A stretch of DNA of 64,000 nucleotides from NCBI GenBank assembly GCA_947503775.1, contig CANNFE010000008.1, forward strand, positions 1-64,000, given 5' to 3'. The stretch comes from an uncultured Paracoccaceae bacterium. Lineage in GTDB: Bacteria > Pseudomonadota > Alphaproteobacteria > Rhodobacterales > Rhodobacteraceae. Below, piece after piece: positions 25,611 through 34,852 of the stretch. The notes beneath the pieces are model-generated. The model searched no databases. It saw nothing but the letters and a program-made list of their open reading frames with translations, and had not been told where the DNA came from. How positions within the stretch are numbered: position 1 is the first letter of the stretch; each line of letters starts with the position of its first letter. A program made the translations under genes and the position numbers.

Positions 25611-26825
25611 ATGAAACGCATCGCGATTTTTTTCGACGGGACGGGCAATCGGCACGACGTCACCTATCAGACGAATGTCGTTCTGATGTCGCGTGCGGTG
25701 GCCCATCGATGCGCGGATGGGCGGCCTCAGATCGTGCAGTATTATCCCGGTGTGGGGAGCGGGCGCGGCTCGAACTGGGTGAGCCGCAATCTTGATACGC
25801 TTCTGGGCAGCATGCTGGCGCTGGGGATCGTGGATATCTTGGCCGAGGCGTTCCGGCATCTGGCGTTCAGCTACGAGCCGGGCGACGAAATCCATGTCTA
25901 CGGCTTTTCCCGCGGGGCGTTCATGGCGCGGCTTTTCGTCGGGCTGATCCGGTGTTCGGGGATCCCGCCGCGGCGCAATGTCGGGATGATCTCGACGGCC
26001 GTGGCGCGGTTCGTCTCGCGTCATCCGGCGACCGCGCCCGATCATCCGGACAGCTGGGCCTTTCGGGCGGCGTTCGCACCTTATACGGCGACCAGCGTCG
26101 AGGAGCAGGCCGACCGGCTTGCGCAGGGGGGCGAGAGCATCCTGCTGGAAATTTCCTATGTGGGGCTGTGGGATACGGTGCGGTCCATCGTGTTGCCGCA
26201 GCGGATGCCAGGCTCGAAGGATCATCCGGACCGGCCATTTTTGTTCCATGATCTGTGCCTGTCGCGCATGGTGCGCTCGGCCCGGCATGCGATGGCCCTG
26301 GACGAGCGGCGGCGGCTTTATTCGCCGGTTCCGTGGAGTAATCTGGAGGATCTGAATACGCGGATGGGCGATCCATTGCGGCCCTACCAGCAACAATGGT
26401 TTCCGGGCGATCACGGATCGGTCGGGGGCGGTGGAGAAGAGATCGGGCTGTCCAGCATCGCGCTTGATTGGGTGGCCGCCGGGGCCGAGAGAGCCGGTCT
26501 GGAATTCGGGCGGCGGGAGCTTCATCAGATGGATGAGACGCGCAACCTGACGGCGGATCTGCATAACAAGGGCGGGCCCAAAGGGGTTCTGGGCATGATG
26601 CTGAAGGCGATGCGGTCGGACCGTCCGGGGCCGGTGCAGCTGCAAGATCTGTCGCTGGCCGCGCTTGAGCGGTATCGGCGCGATCCACGCTATCGTCCGT
26701 CCAGCCTTCGGCTACTTCGCAATGAGTTGGAGGGGCTTGTCGCCAGCGAGATCGATGCGGTGCGGGCGGGTTTTCTGCGGGTCGATCCGGTGGAGGACGA
26801 GGCCCGCGAGGAGAAGCGCGCCTAG
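25611..26825 (+). CDS. DUF2235 alpha/beta hydrolase (Tle1-like catalytic domain)
   Basis: A 404-residue protein with [15 protein letters not shown] at the N-terminus and the nucleophile elbow [19 protein letters not shown] (serine near residue 102), followed by SYVGLWDTV, which supplies the conserved aspartate region. DUF2235 is the catalytic domain of Tle1-type phospholipases delivered by type VI secretion, but also occurs in housekeeping proteins without secretion. There are no VgrG, PAAR or immunity genes here and no signal peptide, so a toxin role is not supported. It overlaps the 3' end of serS by four bases in convergent orientation. Confidence 0.86.
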   Translation: MKRIAIFFDGTGNRHDVTYQTNVVLMSRAVAHRCADGRPQIVQYYPGVGSGRGSNWVSRNLDTLLGSMLALGIVDILAEAFRHLAFSYEPGDEIHVYGFSRGAFMARLFVGLIRCSGIPPRRNVGMISTAVARFVSRHPATAPDHPDSWAFRAAFAPYTATSVEEQADRLAQGGESILLEISYVGLWDTVRSIVLPQRMPGSKDHPDRPFLFHDLCLSRMVRSARHAMALDERRRLYSPVPWSNLEDLNTRMGDPLRPYQQQWFPGDHGSVGGGGEEIGLSSIALDWVAAGAERAGLEFGRRELHQMDETRNLTADLHNKGGPKGVLGMMLKAMRSDRPGPVQLQDLSLAALERYRRDPRYRPSSLRLLRNELEGLVASEIDAVRAGFLRVDPVEDEAREEKRA

Positions 26826-28114
26826 CTGAGCGCGCCGCTCGCGTCGATCCGGGTCTTCCCGCCGAGATAGGGGTGGAGCGCCTGCGGCAGATGCACCGAT
26901 CCGTCCGCTTGCTGCCCGTTCTCGAGCACCGCGATCAGGGTGCGGCCCACGGCAAGGCCAGAGCCGTTAAGCGTATGGACGAATTGAGGTTTTCCGCCTT
27001 CTGACGGCTTGAAGCGCGCGTTCATCCGGCGGGCCTGAAAAGCGCCGCAGGTCGAAACAGAGCTGATCTCGCGGTAGGTGTTCTGACCCGGTAGCCAGAC
27101 CTCGATGTCATAGGTACGGGTGGCGCCGAAACCCATGTCTCCGGCGCAAAGGAGCATGGTGCGGTACGCGAGGCCGAGGCGGTCGAGGATGCCTTCGGCG
27201 CATTTGAGCATGCGCTGCTGTTCATCGTCCGAGGCGTCCGGGTGGGTGGCCGAGACCATCTCGCATTTCTCGAACTGGTGCTGGCGGAGCATGCCGGACG
27301 TGTCGCGACCGGCGCTTCCGGCCTCGCTTCGAAAGCATTGCGTGAGGGCGACATAGCGGCGGGGCAGATAGCTTTCCTCGATCGTCAGGCCGCTCACGAT
27401 ATTGGTCAGCGTCACTTCGGCGGTCGGGATAAGCCATTGACCGTCCGTGGTTTTATAGCTGTCCTCGCCGAACTTCGGAAGCTGCCCGGTGCCCAACATC
27501 ATGGCCTCGTTGACCAGTACGGGGGTCTGGGTTTCGGTCAGGCCGTTCTCGGTTGTTTGGATGTCCAGCATGAATTGGCCCAAGGCGCGGTGGAGGCGGG
27601 CTATGGCGCCCGAGAGCACCACGAAGCGGCTGCCTGAGAGTTTAGCGGCGGTTTCGAAATCCATGCCGTCCTGAACGGCGGCGAGCTGGTAGTGCTCGAG
27701 CGGTTTGAAGTCGAAATCGGGGGGCGTGCCGCGACGGTGAAGCTCGACATTGTCGGCCTCGTCGGCGCCTTGGGGGACGTCGTCCGCAGGCAGGTTGGGC
27801 AGCCCCATCAGAAGGTCGGTAAGGGCCTGATCCTTGGCCTTTGCCTCGTCATTGAGGCGCGCGATCTCGGCCTTCTTTTCGGCGACCAAGCTGCGGAGTT
27901 CGTTAAACTTTTCCTCGTCCCCCGAGGCCTTTGCGGCGCCCACATCTTTGCTGGCGCGGTTCTGCTCGGCCTGGGCGGTTTCGGCGGCGAGGATGCGCTC
28001 GCGGCGGGCCTCGTCGAGGGCGAGAATCTCGGAGCTGAGGGGGGCGAGGCCACGCTTGGCAAGGGCGGCGTCGAACGCCTCGGGGGTGTCTCGGATGGCG
28101 CGGATATCGTGCAT
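26822..28114 (-). CDS. serS: Seryl-tRNA synthetase
   Basis: A 430-residue class II aminoacyl-tRNA synthetase that charges tRNA-Ser and tRNA-Sec with serine. The N-terminal coiled-coil arm (about residues 30-100) is followed by class II motif 2 ([29 protein letters not shown]) and motif 3 ([19 protein letters not shown]). The ATG at 28114 ([15 protein letters not shown]) fits the family better than the upstream in-frame ATG, whose extra residues look unrelated. It is transcribed away from yajC. Confidence 0.97.
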   Translation of the reverse strand: MHDIRAIRDTPEAFDAALAKRGLAPLSSEILALDEARRERILAAETAQAEQNRASKDVGAAKASGDEEKFNELRSLVAEKKAEIARLNDEAKAKDQALTDLLMGLPNLPADDVPQGADEADNVELHRRGTPPDFDFKPLEHYQLAAVQDGMDFETAAKLSGSRFVVLSGAIARLHRALGQFMLDIQTTENGLTETQTPVLVNEAMMLGTGQLPKFGEDSYKTTDGQWLIPTAEVTLTNIVSGLTIEESYLPRRYVALTQCFRSEAGSAGRDTSGMLRQHQFEKCEMVSATHPDASDDEQQRMLKCAEGILDRLGLAYRTMLLCAGDMGFGATRTYDIEVWLPGQNTYREISSVSTCGAFQARRMNARFKPSEGGKPQFVHTLNGSGLAVGRTLIAVLENGQQADGSVHLPQALHPYLGGKTRIDASGALS

Positions 28115-28325
28115 GGTCTTGGCCTCGGGCAACGTTCGGAGGGGGTATGCCGGATGTCCGGGGGCAGGGAAAGCCATTTGAGCCGCGAATCATGGGTTAA
28201 CGGCGGGGGCCGGCGGGATTTGGGCCTGCGACATCCGGGCGGCATCGCGTCGGCATATGGGAGGAGGCAAATCCGGCGCGGGCTGCCTTAACGCGGCGCG
28301 CGTTGCGCGACCGGGCGATATGCGG

Positions 28326-28390
28326 CCGGGCGGCCGCCGACGCCGCGGCGATCCATAAGCGGCGCCTTATGGATCGTGAAGGCCGCCCGG
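28326..28390. repeat. Nested composite inverted repeat in the serS-yajC intergenic region
   Basis: The outer arms are CCGGGCGGCC (28326-28335) and GGCCGCCCGG (28381-28390). Inside them are inner arms CGATCCATAAG (28349-28359) and CTTATGGATCG (28366-28376) around a six-base loop. All arms are perfect. The remaining 500 bases between the divergent genes (28115-28621) hold no convincing gene; they should contain both promoters. Purpose of the repeat is unknown. Confidence 0.7.
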
Positions 28391-28621
28391 ACCGGCAGCC
28401 TCCGAAAGGTGAGGAAGAAAGGTCACGGCCCGGGCGCTTTGCCGGACTTTCTGGCCGCTGCCCGTTGCGAAGGCCGGGCGGGGGCACCACATGGCCCGTC
28501 AGACCGCCGGACCGATGGTAAAATCTGCCCCGGAGGTCGTTGCCATTCGCGGGGGCCGGTTCTAGGTTGCCGCGACTTTACGGGAGGAGCCCTCCCGCAC
28601 GAGAGAAAGAAGGACTTCTCC

Positions 28622-28912
28622 ATGCAAGGTGGCGCTTTCGCCCAGTTCGTCCCGCTGATCCTGATCTTCGCGATCATGTATTTTCTTATCATCCGTCCTC
28701 AGCAGAAGAAGCTGAAGGACCATCAGGCCATGGTCGAGGCGCTGCGGCGGGGCGATCAGGTCGTCACCCAAGGCGGGCTGATCGGCAAGGTTCAGAAGGT
28801 CAAGGATGACAGCGAGATCGAGGTCGAGATCGCAAGCGGCGTGACGGTGCGGGTGGTGAAGGCGACAATCTCGCAGGTTCTGAGCAAGACCGAGCCGGCC
28901 AAGAAGGGCTGA
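28622..28912 (+). CDS. yajC: Preprotein translocase subunit YajC
   Basis: A 96-residue single-span inner-membrane protein that associates with SecDF. It has one helix (FVPLILIFAIMYFLIIRPQQKKLKDHQ) with the family motif RPQQKK directly after it, then GDQVVTQGGLIGKV. The ATG at 28622 has an AGAAGGA ribosome site. It is four bases before secD and begins the operon. Confidence 0.96.
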   Translation: MQGGAFAQFVPLILIFAIMYFLIIRPQQKKLKDHQAMVEALRRGDQVVTQGGLIGKVQKVKDDSEIEVEIASGVTVRVVKATISQVLSKTEPAKKG

Positions 28913-28916
28913 CGCC

Positions 28917-30581
28917 ATGCTTCAGATCGAGCTTTGGAAACGCGTCCTGATCTGGATGACGGTCGCGGCCGGGCTGCTTTTGGCGATGCCGAACGCGTTC
29001 TATCCCCGGGTTGAAACCCATAACGACGCGATGGCCGAGATCGCGCTGGGTCTGGACCCGGCGACCGTCGAGGGCGAGGAGCTGTGGCCGACCTGGCTGC
29101 CATCGGGGCTGGTCAATCTGGGGCTGGATCTGCGGGGCGGAGCGCATCTGCTGGCCGAAGTGCAGCTTGAACAGGTCTATGCTGGCCGGATCGAGGGGCT
29201 ATGGCCTGAGGTGCGGGATGTTCTTCGCGAGCAGCTCGATACCTTTGAGACGATCCGCCTGGTTCGAGATGGGCCGCCAGATGAGTTGCGGGTCCGGATC
29301 GGCGAGCCTTCGGGTATGCCGCAGGCGCTGGAGCTGGTGCGTGGTCTGGCGCGGCCCGTGGCCTCGACCATCGGGACCGGCGGGACGGATCTAGATGTGC
29401 GGGCCGAGGGCGCCGATGTCATCGTGGTGACGCTGAGCGAGGAAGAGCGGACGGCGACGGACAACCGGACCATGGCGCAATCGCTCGAGATAGTGCGCCG
29501 CCGGATCGACGAGGCGGGCACGCGCGAGCCGACGATCCAACGGCAGGGTGCGGACCGGATCCTGATCCAGGTGCCCGGTGTCGGCTCGGCGCAGGAGGTC
29601 AAGGATCTGATCGGGACGACCGCGCAGCTGACCTTTCAGCCGGTGCGGATCCCGACAAGCAATCCCAACGAACGCATCGATGCCTCCGAAGAAATCCTGC
29701 CCGCCGTCGAGGGCGAAGGGGCGTTCTATATCCTCGAGCGGACGCCGGTCGTGACCGGCGAGCAGCTTGTGGATGCGCAGCCTGCTTTTGATCAGAACGG
29801 GCTTCCGGCGGTGAATTTCCGGTTCAATCCGGCGGGCGGGCGTGATTTTGGCGATTATACCGCCCAGAATATCGGCGCGCTTTTTGCCATCGTGCTGGAT
29901 AACGAGGTCATCTCAGCCCCGCGGATCCAGAGCCATATCCCCGGCGGATCTGGCATCATCACGGGCGATTTCACGGTCGAGGAATCGACGCAGCTTGCCA
30001 TCCTGCTGCGCGCGGGCGCTCTGCCCGCCGAGCTGGAATTTCTGGAAGAGCGGACCATCGGGCCGGAGCTGGGCGCGGACAGTATCGAGGCGGGGCGGAT
30101 CGCCTGTATCGTGGCCTTTGCGGGCGTCTTGGTCTTCATGGCGCTGAGCTACGGGCTTTTCGGGCTTTTCGCCAATGTGGCGCTGATCATCAATGTGGGG
30201 CTGATCTTTGGCCTTCTCAGCCTGATCGGGGCGACGCTGACCTTGCCGGGGATCGCGGGGATCGTCCTGACCATCGGGATGGCGGTCGACGCCAATGTGC
30301 TGGTCTTCGAGCGGATCCGCGAAGAGCTGAAGACGGCGAAAGGGCCGTCGCGGGCCATCTCGCTGGGCTATGAGAAGGCGCTGTCGGCCATCGTGGACGC
30401 CAACATCACGACTTTCATCACGGCGGTGATCCTGTTCGCCATGGGGTCGGGGCCGGTGCGGGGCTTTGCGATCACGCTGGGTCTGGGGATCCTGACCTCG
30501 GTCTTTACGGCGATTTTCGTCACGCGCCTTCTGGTCGTGATCTGGTTCGAGCGGCGGCGGCCCAAGACGGTGGAGATCTAA
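28917..30581 (+). CDS. secD: Protein translocase subunit SecD
   Basis: A 554-residue membrane protein that, with SecF, uses the proton gradient to pull proteins to the periplasm. The first helix is MTVAAGLLLAMPNAFY, followed by NLGLDLRGGAHLLAEV (family D1 motif), a large periplasmic domain with TREPTIQRQGADRILIQVPG, and the five-helix RND-like bundle with GIVLTIGMAVDANVLVFERIREEL. Length is typical. Only one base separates it from secF. Confidence 0.97.
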   Translation: MLQIELWKRVLIWMTVAAGLLLAMPNAFYPRVETHNDAMAEIALGLDPATVEGEELWPTWLPSGLVNLGLDLRGGAHLLAEVQLEQVYAGRIEGLWPEVRDVLREQLDTFETIRLVRDGPPDELRVRIGEPSGMPQALELVRGLARPVASTIGTGGTDLDVRAEGADVIVVTLSEEERTATDNRTMAQSLEIVRRRIDEAGTREPTIQRQGADRILIQVPGVGSAQEVKDLIGTTAQLTFQPVRIPTSNPNERIDASEEILPAVEGEGAFYILERTPVVTGEQLVDAQPAFDQNGLPAVNFRFNPAGGRDFGDYTAQNIGALFAIVLDNEVISAPRIQSHIPGGSGIITGDFTVEESTQLAILLRAGALPAELEFLEERTIGPELGADSIEAGRIACIVAFAGVLVFMALSYGLFGLFANVALIINVGLIFGLLSLIGATLTLPGIAGIVLTIGMAVDANVLVFERIREELKTAKGPSRAISLGYEKALSAIVDANITTFITAVILFAMGSGPVRGFAITLGLGILTSVFTAIFVTRLLVVIWFERRRPKTVEI

Positions 30582-30582
30582 G

Positions 30583-31578
30583 ATGCGGTTGAGGCTCGTT
30601 CCCAAGGACACGTCCTGGGATTTCTTCTCGCGGTCGAAACTGTGGCTTGGCATTTCGGCCTTCATGATGGTCGTGGCGTTCATCAGTTTCCTCATTCAGG
30701 GGCTGAATTTCGGCATCGATTTCCGGGGCGGCACGACGATCCGGACGGACAGCACGCAGCCCGTCGATGTCGGCGCCTATCGCGAGGCGCTGGCGCCGCT
30801 GGAGCTGGGGGATTTTTCGATCACGGAGGTGTTCGATCCGACCTTCGGGCCGGACGAGAACGTGACGCTGATCTCGGTGCAGGCGCAGGAGGGCGACGAG
30901 GCCGTCGCGCCGGAGACCATCCTTGCCGTTCAGGAGGCCTTGCGCGCCATTGCGCCGGACATCACCTTTCCGGCGGTCGAATCCGTCGGGCCGACAGTGT
31001 CGGGAGAACTGGTGCGGACGGCGGCGCTTGCCGTGCTGCTCGCGATCGGGGCGGTGCTGGTCTATATCTGGCTACGGTTCGAGTGGCAGTTTGCCTTGGG
31101 CGCGGTGGCGGCTTTGGTGCATGACGTGATCCTGACGATCGGGGTCTTTTCGGAGCTGCAGATCCGGTTTGACCTCGCGATCATCGCGGCGCTTTTGACC
31201 ATCGTGGGCTATTCGCTGAACGATACGGTCGTGGTGTTTGACCGGGTGCGGGAGAACCTGCGGCGTTACAAGAAAAGGCCGCTGAAGGACGTGCTGAACC
31301 AGTCGATCAACGAGACGCTGAGCCGGACGGTCATGACCTCGGTCACGACGCTGCTGGCGCTGATCTCGCTTTATGTGCTGGGCGGGGACGTGATCCGCGG
31401 GTTCGTCTTTGCGATGATCTGGGGCGTGATCGTGGGGACCTATTCGTCGATCTTCGTGGCCTCGGCGATGCTGCTGTGGATGGGCGTGAAGCGCGACTGG
31501 TCCAAGCCCGACGATGGCGGGCCTGCGGGGACGCAGTTTAAGACGACTGCTCCGATAGGTGAGACATCCGATGCCTGA
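30583..31578 (+). CDS. secF: Protein translocase subunit SecF
   Basis: A 331-residue partner of SecD. Motifs are GLNFGIDFRGGTTIR (D1-like), ESVGPTVSGELV, and the membrane segment TIVGYSLNDTVVVFDRVRENLRRY with the conserved charged residues. The helix pattern of six spans is complete. The stop overlaps the next gene by eight bases (ATGCCTGA), so the TauE gene is coupled to the sec operon. Confidence 0.97.
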   Translation: MRLRLVPKDTSWDFFSRSKLWLGISAFMMVVAFISFLIQGLNFGIDFRGGTTIRTDSTQPVDVGAYREALAPLELGDFSITEVFDPTFGPDENVTLISVQAQEGDEAVAPETILAVQEALRAIAPDITFPAVESVGPTVSGELVRTAALAVLLAIGAVLVYIWLRFEWQFALGAVAALVHDVILTIGVFSELQIRFDLAIIAALLTIVGYSLNDTVVVFDRVRENLRRYKKRPLKDVLNQSINETLSRTVMTSVTTLLALISLYVLGGDVIRGFVFAMIWGVIVGTYSSIFVASAMLLWMGVKRDWSKPDDGGPAGTQFKTTAPIGETSDA

Positions 31579-32323
31579 CGGGCTCTCGGTGGCGCTTGCG
31601 CTGCCGGGGTTGCCGTTCGTGCTGATGGCCGTGGTGGCGGCGGGCGTGGTTTATGGCTTTGCGGGGTTCGGATCGGCGTTGATCTTTACGCCGGTGGCGG
31701 TGGCCTTCATCGCGCCGGAGACCGCGATCGCGGCGTTCAGCCTGTCGGCGCTGGTCTCGCTCTTTACCGTCGTGCCGGGGGCTTGGGGCGAGGCGGACCG
31801 GCGTGCGGCGGGGACGATGATCGCGGCGGCGATCCTGGCCGCGCCGCTTGGGGTCTACGGGTTGTCGGTGCTGGACCGGGAGGTGATCCGGACGGTTGTG
31901 GCGCTGGTGGTGGCGATCACGCTGACCGCTTTGGTTGCGGGCTGGCGCTTTGCGGCGCCGCCGACGCTGGCGAGCCGGGCGGGGATCGGCGCGGGATCGG
32001 GCGTTCTGGGCGGGATGACGGGGCTGAACGGGCCGATCGTGATCCTGTTTCAACTGGCGGGATCCGATGGGGCGCGGCGGTCGCGAGCGAACCTGATCCT
32101 GTTTCTGACGGCGACGTCGATCTCGTTCCTGCCGCTTTTGTGGATGCAGGGCCTGTTGACCGTCGAGGCACTGTGGCTGGGGCTGATCCTCATGCCGCTT
32201 TATGCGGTGGGCACGCGGGCGGGGAAGGCTCTGTTCACGCCGGGGCGGGAGCCTATTTACCGGGTGGTCGCCTATGTCATTATCGGGCTGGCGGCGCTGA
32301 TGGCTTTGCCGATCTGGGAGTAA
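31571..32323 (+). CDS. TauE/SafE-family membrane permease (second copy in the window)
   Basis: A 250-residue membrane protein with the TauE/SafE half-repeats: VVYGFAGFGSALIFTPVAVAFIAP near the N-terminus and GIGAGSGVLGGMTGLNGPIVILF in the middle. About eight hydrophobic segments are visible. It differs clearly in sequence from the copy at 2.6-3.4 kb. The ATG at 31571 overlaps the secF stop. Substrate cannot be inferred; family members move sulfite, sulfonates or other small anions. Confidence 0.88.
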   Translation: MPDGLSVALALPGLPFVLMAVVAAGVVYGFAGFGSALIFTPVAVAFIAPETAIAAFSLSALVSLFTVVPGAWGEADRRAAGTMIAAAILAAPLGVYGLSVLDREVIRTVVALVVAITLTALVAGWRFAAPPTLASRAGIGAGSGVLGGMTGLNGPIVILFQLAGSDGARRSRANLILFLTATSISFLPLLWMQGLLTVEALWLGLILMPLYAVGTRAGKALFTPGREPIYRVVAYVIIGLAALMALPIWE

Positions 32324-32329
32324 GGGCGG

Positions 32330-32683
32330 ATGGAACTGAACGATGTAAGTTATCCCGGCGGTGTGCCGATCGACGGCTATGGGCCGGGCTTTTTCAGGAT
32401 CGGAGGCAAGGTGCACGAGGGGGCGGTTCTGCTGACGCCCGAGACGACGGGCCGTTGGGGCGGTCTGGAGGATACGGCGCCGCTGGTTGCCTTGGCGGGA
32501 GACATCGATGTGCTGTTTCTGGGCACCGGCGCGGAGATGACGCCGGTTCCGGCAGGTTTGCGCGCGGCGCTGGAGGAGGCCGGGATCGGGATCGAGCCGA
32601 TGGCCTCGCCTGCGGCCTGCCGGACCTATAACGTGCTTTTGTCGGAAGGGCGGCGCATCGCGGCGGCTTTGGTGCCGGTCTGA
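32330..32683 (+). CDS. Mth938-like domain protein (DUF498)
   Basis: A 117-residue soluble protein with the DUF498/Mth938 pattern: NDVSYPGGVPIDGYGPGFFRIGG at the start, then LFLGTGAEMTPVP, and GIGIEPMASPAACRTYNVLLSEGRRIAAALVPV at the end. Human NDUFAF3 belongs to this fold. The bacterial role is unknown. In Rhodobacterales it regularly lies between sec and ccm genes, as here; it starts six bases after the TauE gene and runs directly into ccmA. Confidence 0.9.
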   Translation: MELNDVSYPGGVPIDGYGPGFFRIGGKVHEGAVLLTPETTGRWGGLEDTAPLVALAGDIDVLFLGTGAEMTPVPAGLRAALEEAGIGIEPMASPAACRTYNVLLSEGRRIAAALVPV

Positions 32684-32700
32684 GCCTTGTCGTCTCAGCT

Positions 32701-33291
32701 TTGAGCGTCGGGCGCGGGGGCCGGCCCTTGCTGGAGGGCGTGGAGTTCTCTGTGGCTTCGGGGACAGCGCTTGTCCTGCGCGGGGCCAACGGGATCGGGA
32801 AGACGACATTGCTGCGGACGCTCGCCGGATTGCAGGAGCCCCTGGCCGGGCGGATCGAGGTGCCGCGCGAGGATCTGATCTATGCCAGCCATGCGGACGG
32901 CGTGAAAGCGGCGCTGAGCGTGGAGGAGAACCTGGCCTTTTGGGCCGAGGTCTATGGGCGACCCCTGGACGGGGCCGTCTTTGGGACATTCGATCTGGAG
33001 GATCTGCGCGGGCGGCTGGCGGGAACGCTGTCGGCGGGACAGAAGCGGCGGCTGGGGCTGGCGCGTCTGGGTGTCGCGGATCGCCGGATCTGGCTGCTTG
33101 ACGAGCCGACCGTGTCGCTGGACCGGGCCTCGGTCGCGGCCTTCGAGGGTGTTCTGCGCGCGCACTTGGCGGCCGGCGGATCGGTGATCATCGCGACGCA
33201 TATCGATCTGCTCGGCGAGGCGGAGGTGCTGGAGCTTGAGCCGTTCCGGGCGGCCGTGATGCCTGAGACAGCGGATGAGGCGTTTTTGTGA
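32701..33291 (+). CDS. ccmA: Haem exporter ATPase CcmA
   Basis: ABC ATPase of the CcmABCD complex that releases holo-CcmE during cytochrome c maturation. About 196 residues: Walker A LRGANGIGKTTLLRTL, signature LSAGQKRRLGLARL, Walker B IWLLDEPTVSLD and IATHIDL. The start is uncertain. Family-like residues (SLVVSALSVGRGG) continue upstream to a CTG at 32680 that overlaps the preceding stop, but no ATG or GTG is available, so either TTG 32701 or CTG 32680 is used. It overlaps ccmB by four bases. Confidence 0.93.
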   Translation: MSVGRGGRPLLEGVEFSVASGTALVLRGANGIGKTTLLRTLAGLQEPLAGRIEVPREDLIYASHADGVKAALSVEENLAFWAEVYGRPLDGAVFGTFDLEDLRGRLAGTLSAGQKRRLGLARLGVADRRIWLLDEPTVSLDRASVAAFEGVLRAHLAAGGSVIIATHIDLLGEAEVLELEPFRAAVMPETADEAFL

Positions 33292-33953
33292 AAGCCTTGT
33301 TTCTGAGGGACTTGCGGCTCGCTATTCGCGCGGGCGGCGGCTTTGGGCTGGGGCTGGCGTTTTTCCTGATCGTTGTCGTTCTGGTGCCTTTCGGCGTCGG
33401 CCCCGAGACGGAGGTGTTGCGCCGCATCGCGCCCGGGATCCTCTGGGTCGCGGCGCTTTTAGCGGCGCTGCTGACGCTCGACCGGATCTTTGCGCTGGAT
33501 TGGGAGGATGGATCGCTGGCGCTTCTGGCGACCTCGCCCTTGCCGCTGGAGGCGGTGGCTCTGGTCAAGGCGGCGGCCCATTGGGTGACGACGGGCGTGC
33601 CGCTGGCGGTGGCCGCGCCGGTCCTGGGGATCCTCTTGAGCCTCGATGGGTCCGTGGCGCCGGTTCTGCTGATCTCGCTGTTGATCGGAACGCTGGGCCT
33701 GTCGGTGATCGGGACCTTTGGCGCGGCCTTGACCGTGGGGCTGCGGCGCGGCGGGCTGTTGCTGTCGCTTCTGGTGCTGCCACTTTACGTGCCGACGCTG
33801 ATTTTCGGAGCGGAGGCCGTGCGGCGGGCGGGGGATGGGCAACCCTTCGGCACGCCGCTTTTGCTGCTGGGCGGGATCACGCTGGGGGCCTGCGCGCTTT
33901 TGCCCTTTGCCAGTGCCGCGGTTTTGAGGATCAACCTGAAGGCATCCGCTTGA
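33288..33953 (+). CDS. ccmB: Haem exporter permease CcmB
   Basis: A 221-residue membrane protein with six hydrophobic segments and the family features KALFLRDLRLAIRAGGG at the N-terminus, GILWVAALLAALLTLDRIFALDWEDGSLALL and LLSLLVLPLYVPTLIFGA. It starts at GTG 33288, which overlaps the ccmA stop (GTGA). Confidence 0.95.
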   Translation: MKALFLRDLRLAIRAGGGFGLGLAFFLIVVVLVPFGVGPETEVLRRIAPGILWVAALLAALLTLDRIFALDWEDGSLALLATSPLPLEAVALVKAAAHWVTTGVPLAVAAPVLGILLSLDGSVAPVLLISLLIGTLGLSVIGTFGAALTVGLRRGGLLLSLLVLPLYVPTLIFGAEAVRRAGDGQPFGTPLLLLGGITLGACALLPFASAAVLRINLKASA

Positions 33954-33984
33954 GGGCGGTCTGGCGGGAGGTTAGATAGCACGC

Positions 33985-34713
33985 ATGTCCTTCTGGGAAT
34001 TCGCAAATCCAAGGCGCTTCATCGCGCTGAGCGACCGGCTGGTGCCGTGGGTGTCTGGCCTTGCGGCACTGCTTTTGGCCGTCGGGTTGATCTGGGGGTT
34101 CTTCTTCACGCCGGACGATTTCCGGCAGGGCTCGACCGTGAAGATCATCTATCTGCATGTGCCCTCGGCGATGATGGCGATCAATATCTGGGTGATGATG
34201 CTGGTCGCCTCGCTGATCTGGCTGATCCGGCGTCACCACGTGAGCGCGCTGGCCGCGCGGGCGGCGGCGGGGGTGGGCGTCGTCATGACGGTGATGGCGC
34301 TGTTCACCGGGGCCGTCTGGGGCCAGCCGATGTGGGGGACCTGGTGGGCCTGGGATCCGCGGCTGACGTCATTCCTGATCCTGTTTCTCTTTTATCTGGG
34401 TTATCTCGCGCTTTGGGCTGCGATCGAGGATCCGGATGCGGCGGCCGATCTGACGAGCGTGCTGTGCCTTGTGGGATCGGTCTTTGCGGTTCTGTCGCGC
34501 TATGCGGTGAATTTCTGGAACCAGGGGCTGCATCAGGGCGCGACGCTGTCGCTGGATGCGGAGGAGAATATCTCGGATGTGTTCTGGCAGCCGCTGGTGA
34601 TCTGCATCGCGGGGTTCGTGATGCTGTTTCTGGCGCTGGTGCTGGTGCGGACGGCGACCGAGATTCGCTTGCGCCGGATCGCGGCTTTGGAACGGCGAGC
34701 GGCCCATGCCTGA
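33985..34713 (+). CDS. ccmC: Haem transporter/ligand protein CcmC
   Basis: A 242-residue six-helix protein that loads haem on CcmE. The WWD signature is seen as TWWAWDPRLTSFLILFLFYLGY, with two conserved histidines in IYLHVPSAMM and NQGLHQGAT. It starts at ATG 33985, 31 bases after ccmB. Its end overlaps ccmD by eight bases. Confidence 0.97.
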   Translation: MSFWEFANPRRFIALSDRLVPWVSGLAALLLAVGLIWGFFFTPDDFRQGSTVKIIYLHVPSAMMAINIWVMMLVASLIWLIRRHHVSALAARAAAGVGVVMTVMALFTGAVWGQPMWGTWWAWDPRLTSFLILFLFYLGYLALWAAIEDPDAAADLTSVLCLVGSVFAVLSRYAVNFWNQGLHQGATLSLDAEENISDVFWQPLVICIAGFVMLFLALVLVRTATEIRLRRIAALERRAAHA

Positions 34714-34852
34714 TCTGGGGAAATACGCGACCGAGGTTCTGCTGGCCTATGGGGTGTCGCTGGCCCTGCTGGCGCTGGTCATCGGGGTGAGCTGGTGGCG
34801 TGCCCGGCGCGTGCGGCGCGCCCTGGCGGACGTGGAGGCGCGCGGTGAATAA
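34706..34852 (+). CDS. ccmD: Haem exporter protein CcmD
   Basis: A 48-residue single-span protein (MPDLGKYATEVLLAYGVSL.., ending RRALADVEARGE) with the basic residues after the helix (WWRARRVRR) usual for CcmD. It completes the CcmABCD complex. It overlaps ccmC at the ATG and ccmG at its stop, so translation of C-D-G is coupled. Confidence 0.93.
   Translation: MPDLGKYATEVLLAYGVSLALLALVIGVSWWRARRVRRALADVEARGE

Noticed and set aside
25611-26825. DUF2235 protein as a type VI toxin
   Set aside because: No VgrG, PAAR, Hcp, adaptor or immunity gene is nearby and the protein lacks an effector-type N-terminal marker.
28303-28521. Short open frame in the serS-yajC gap
   Set aside because: It lies across the composite inverted repeat, has no ribosome site and its product is arginine, proline and glycine-rich with no structure.
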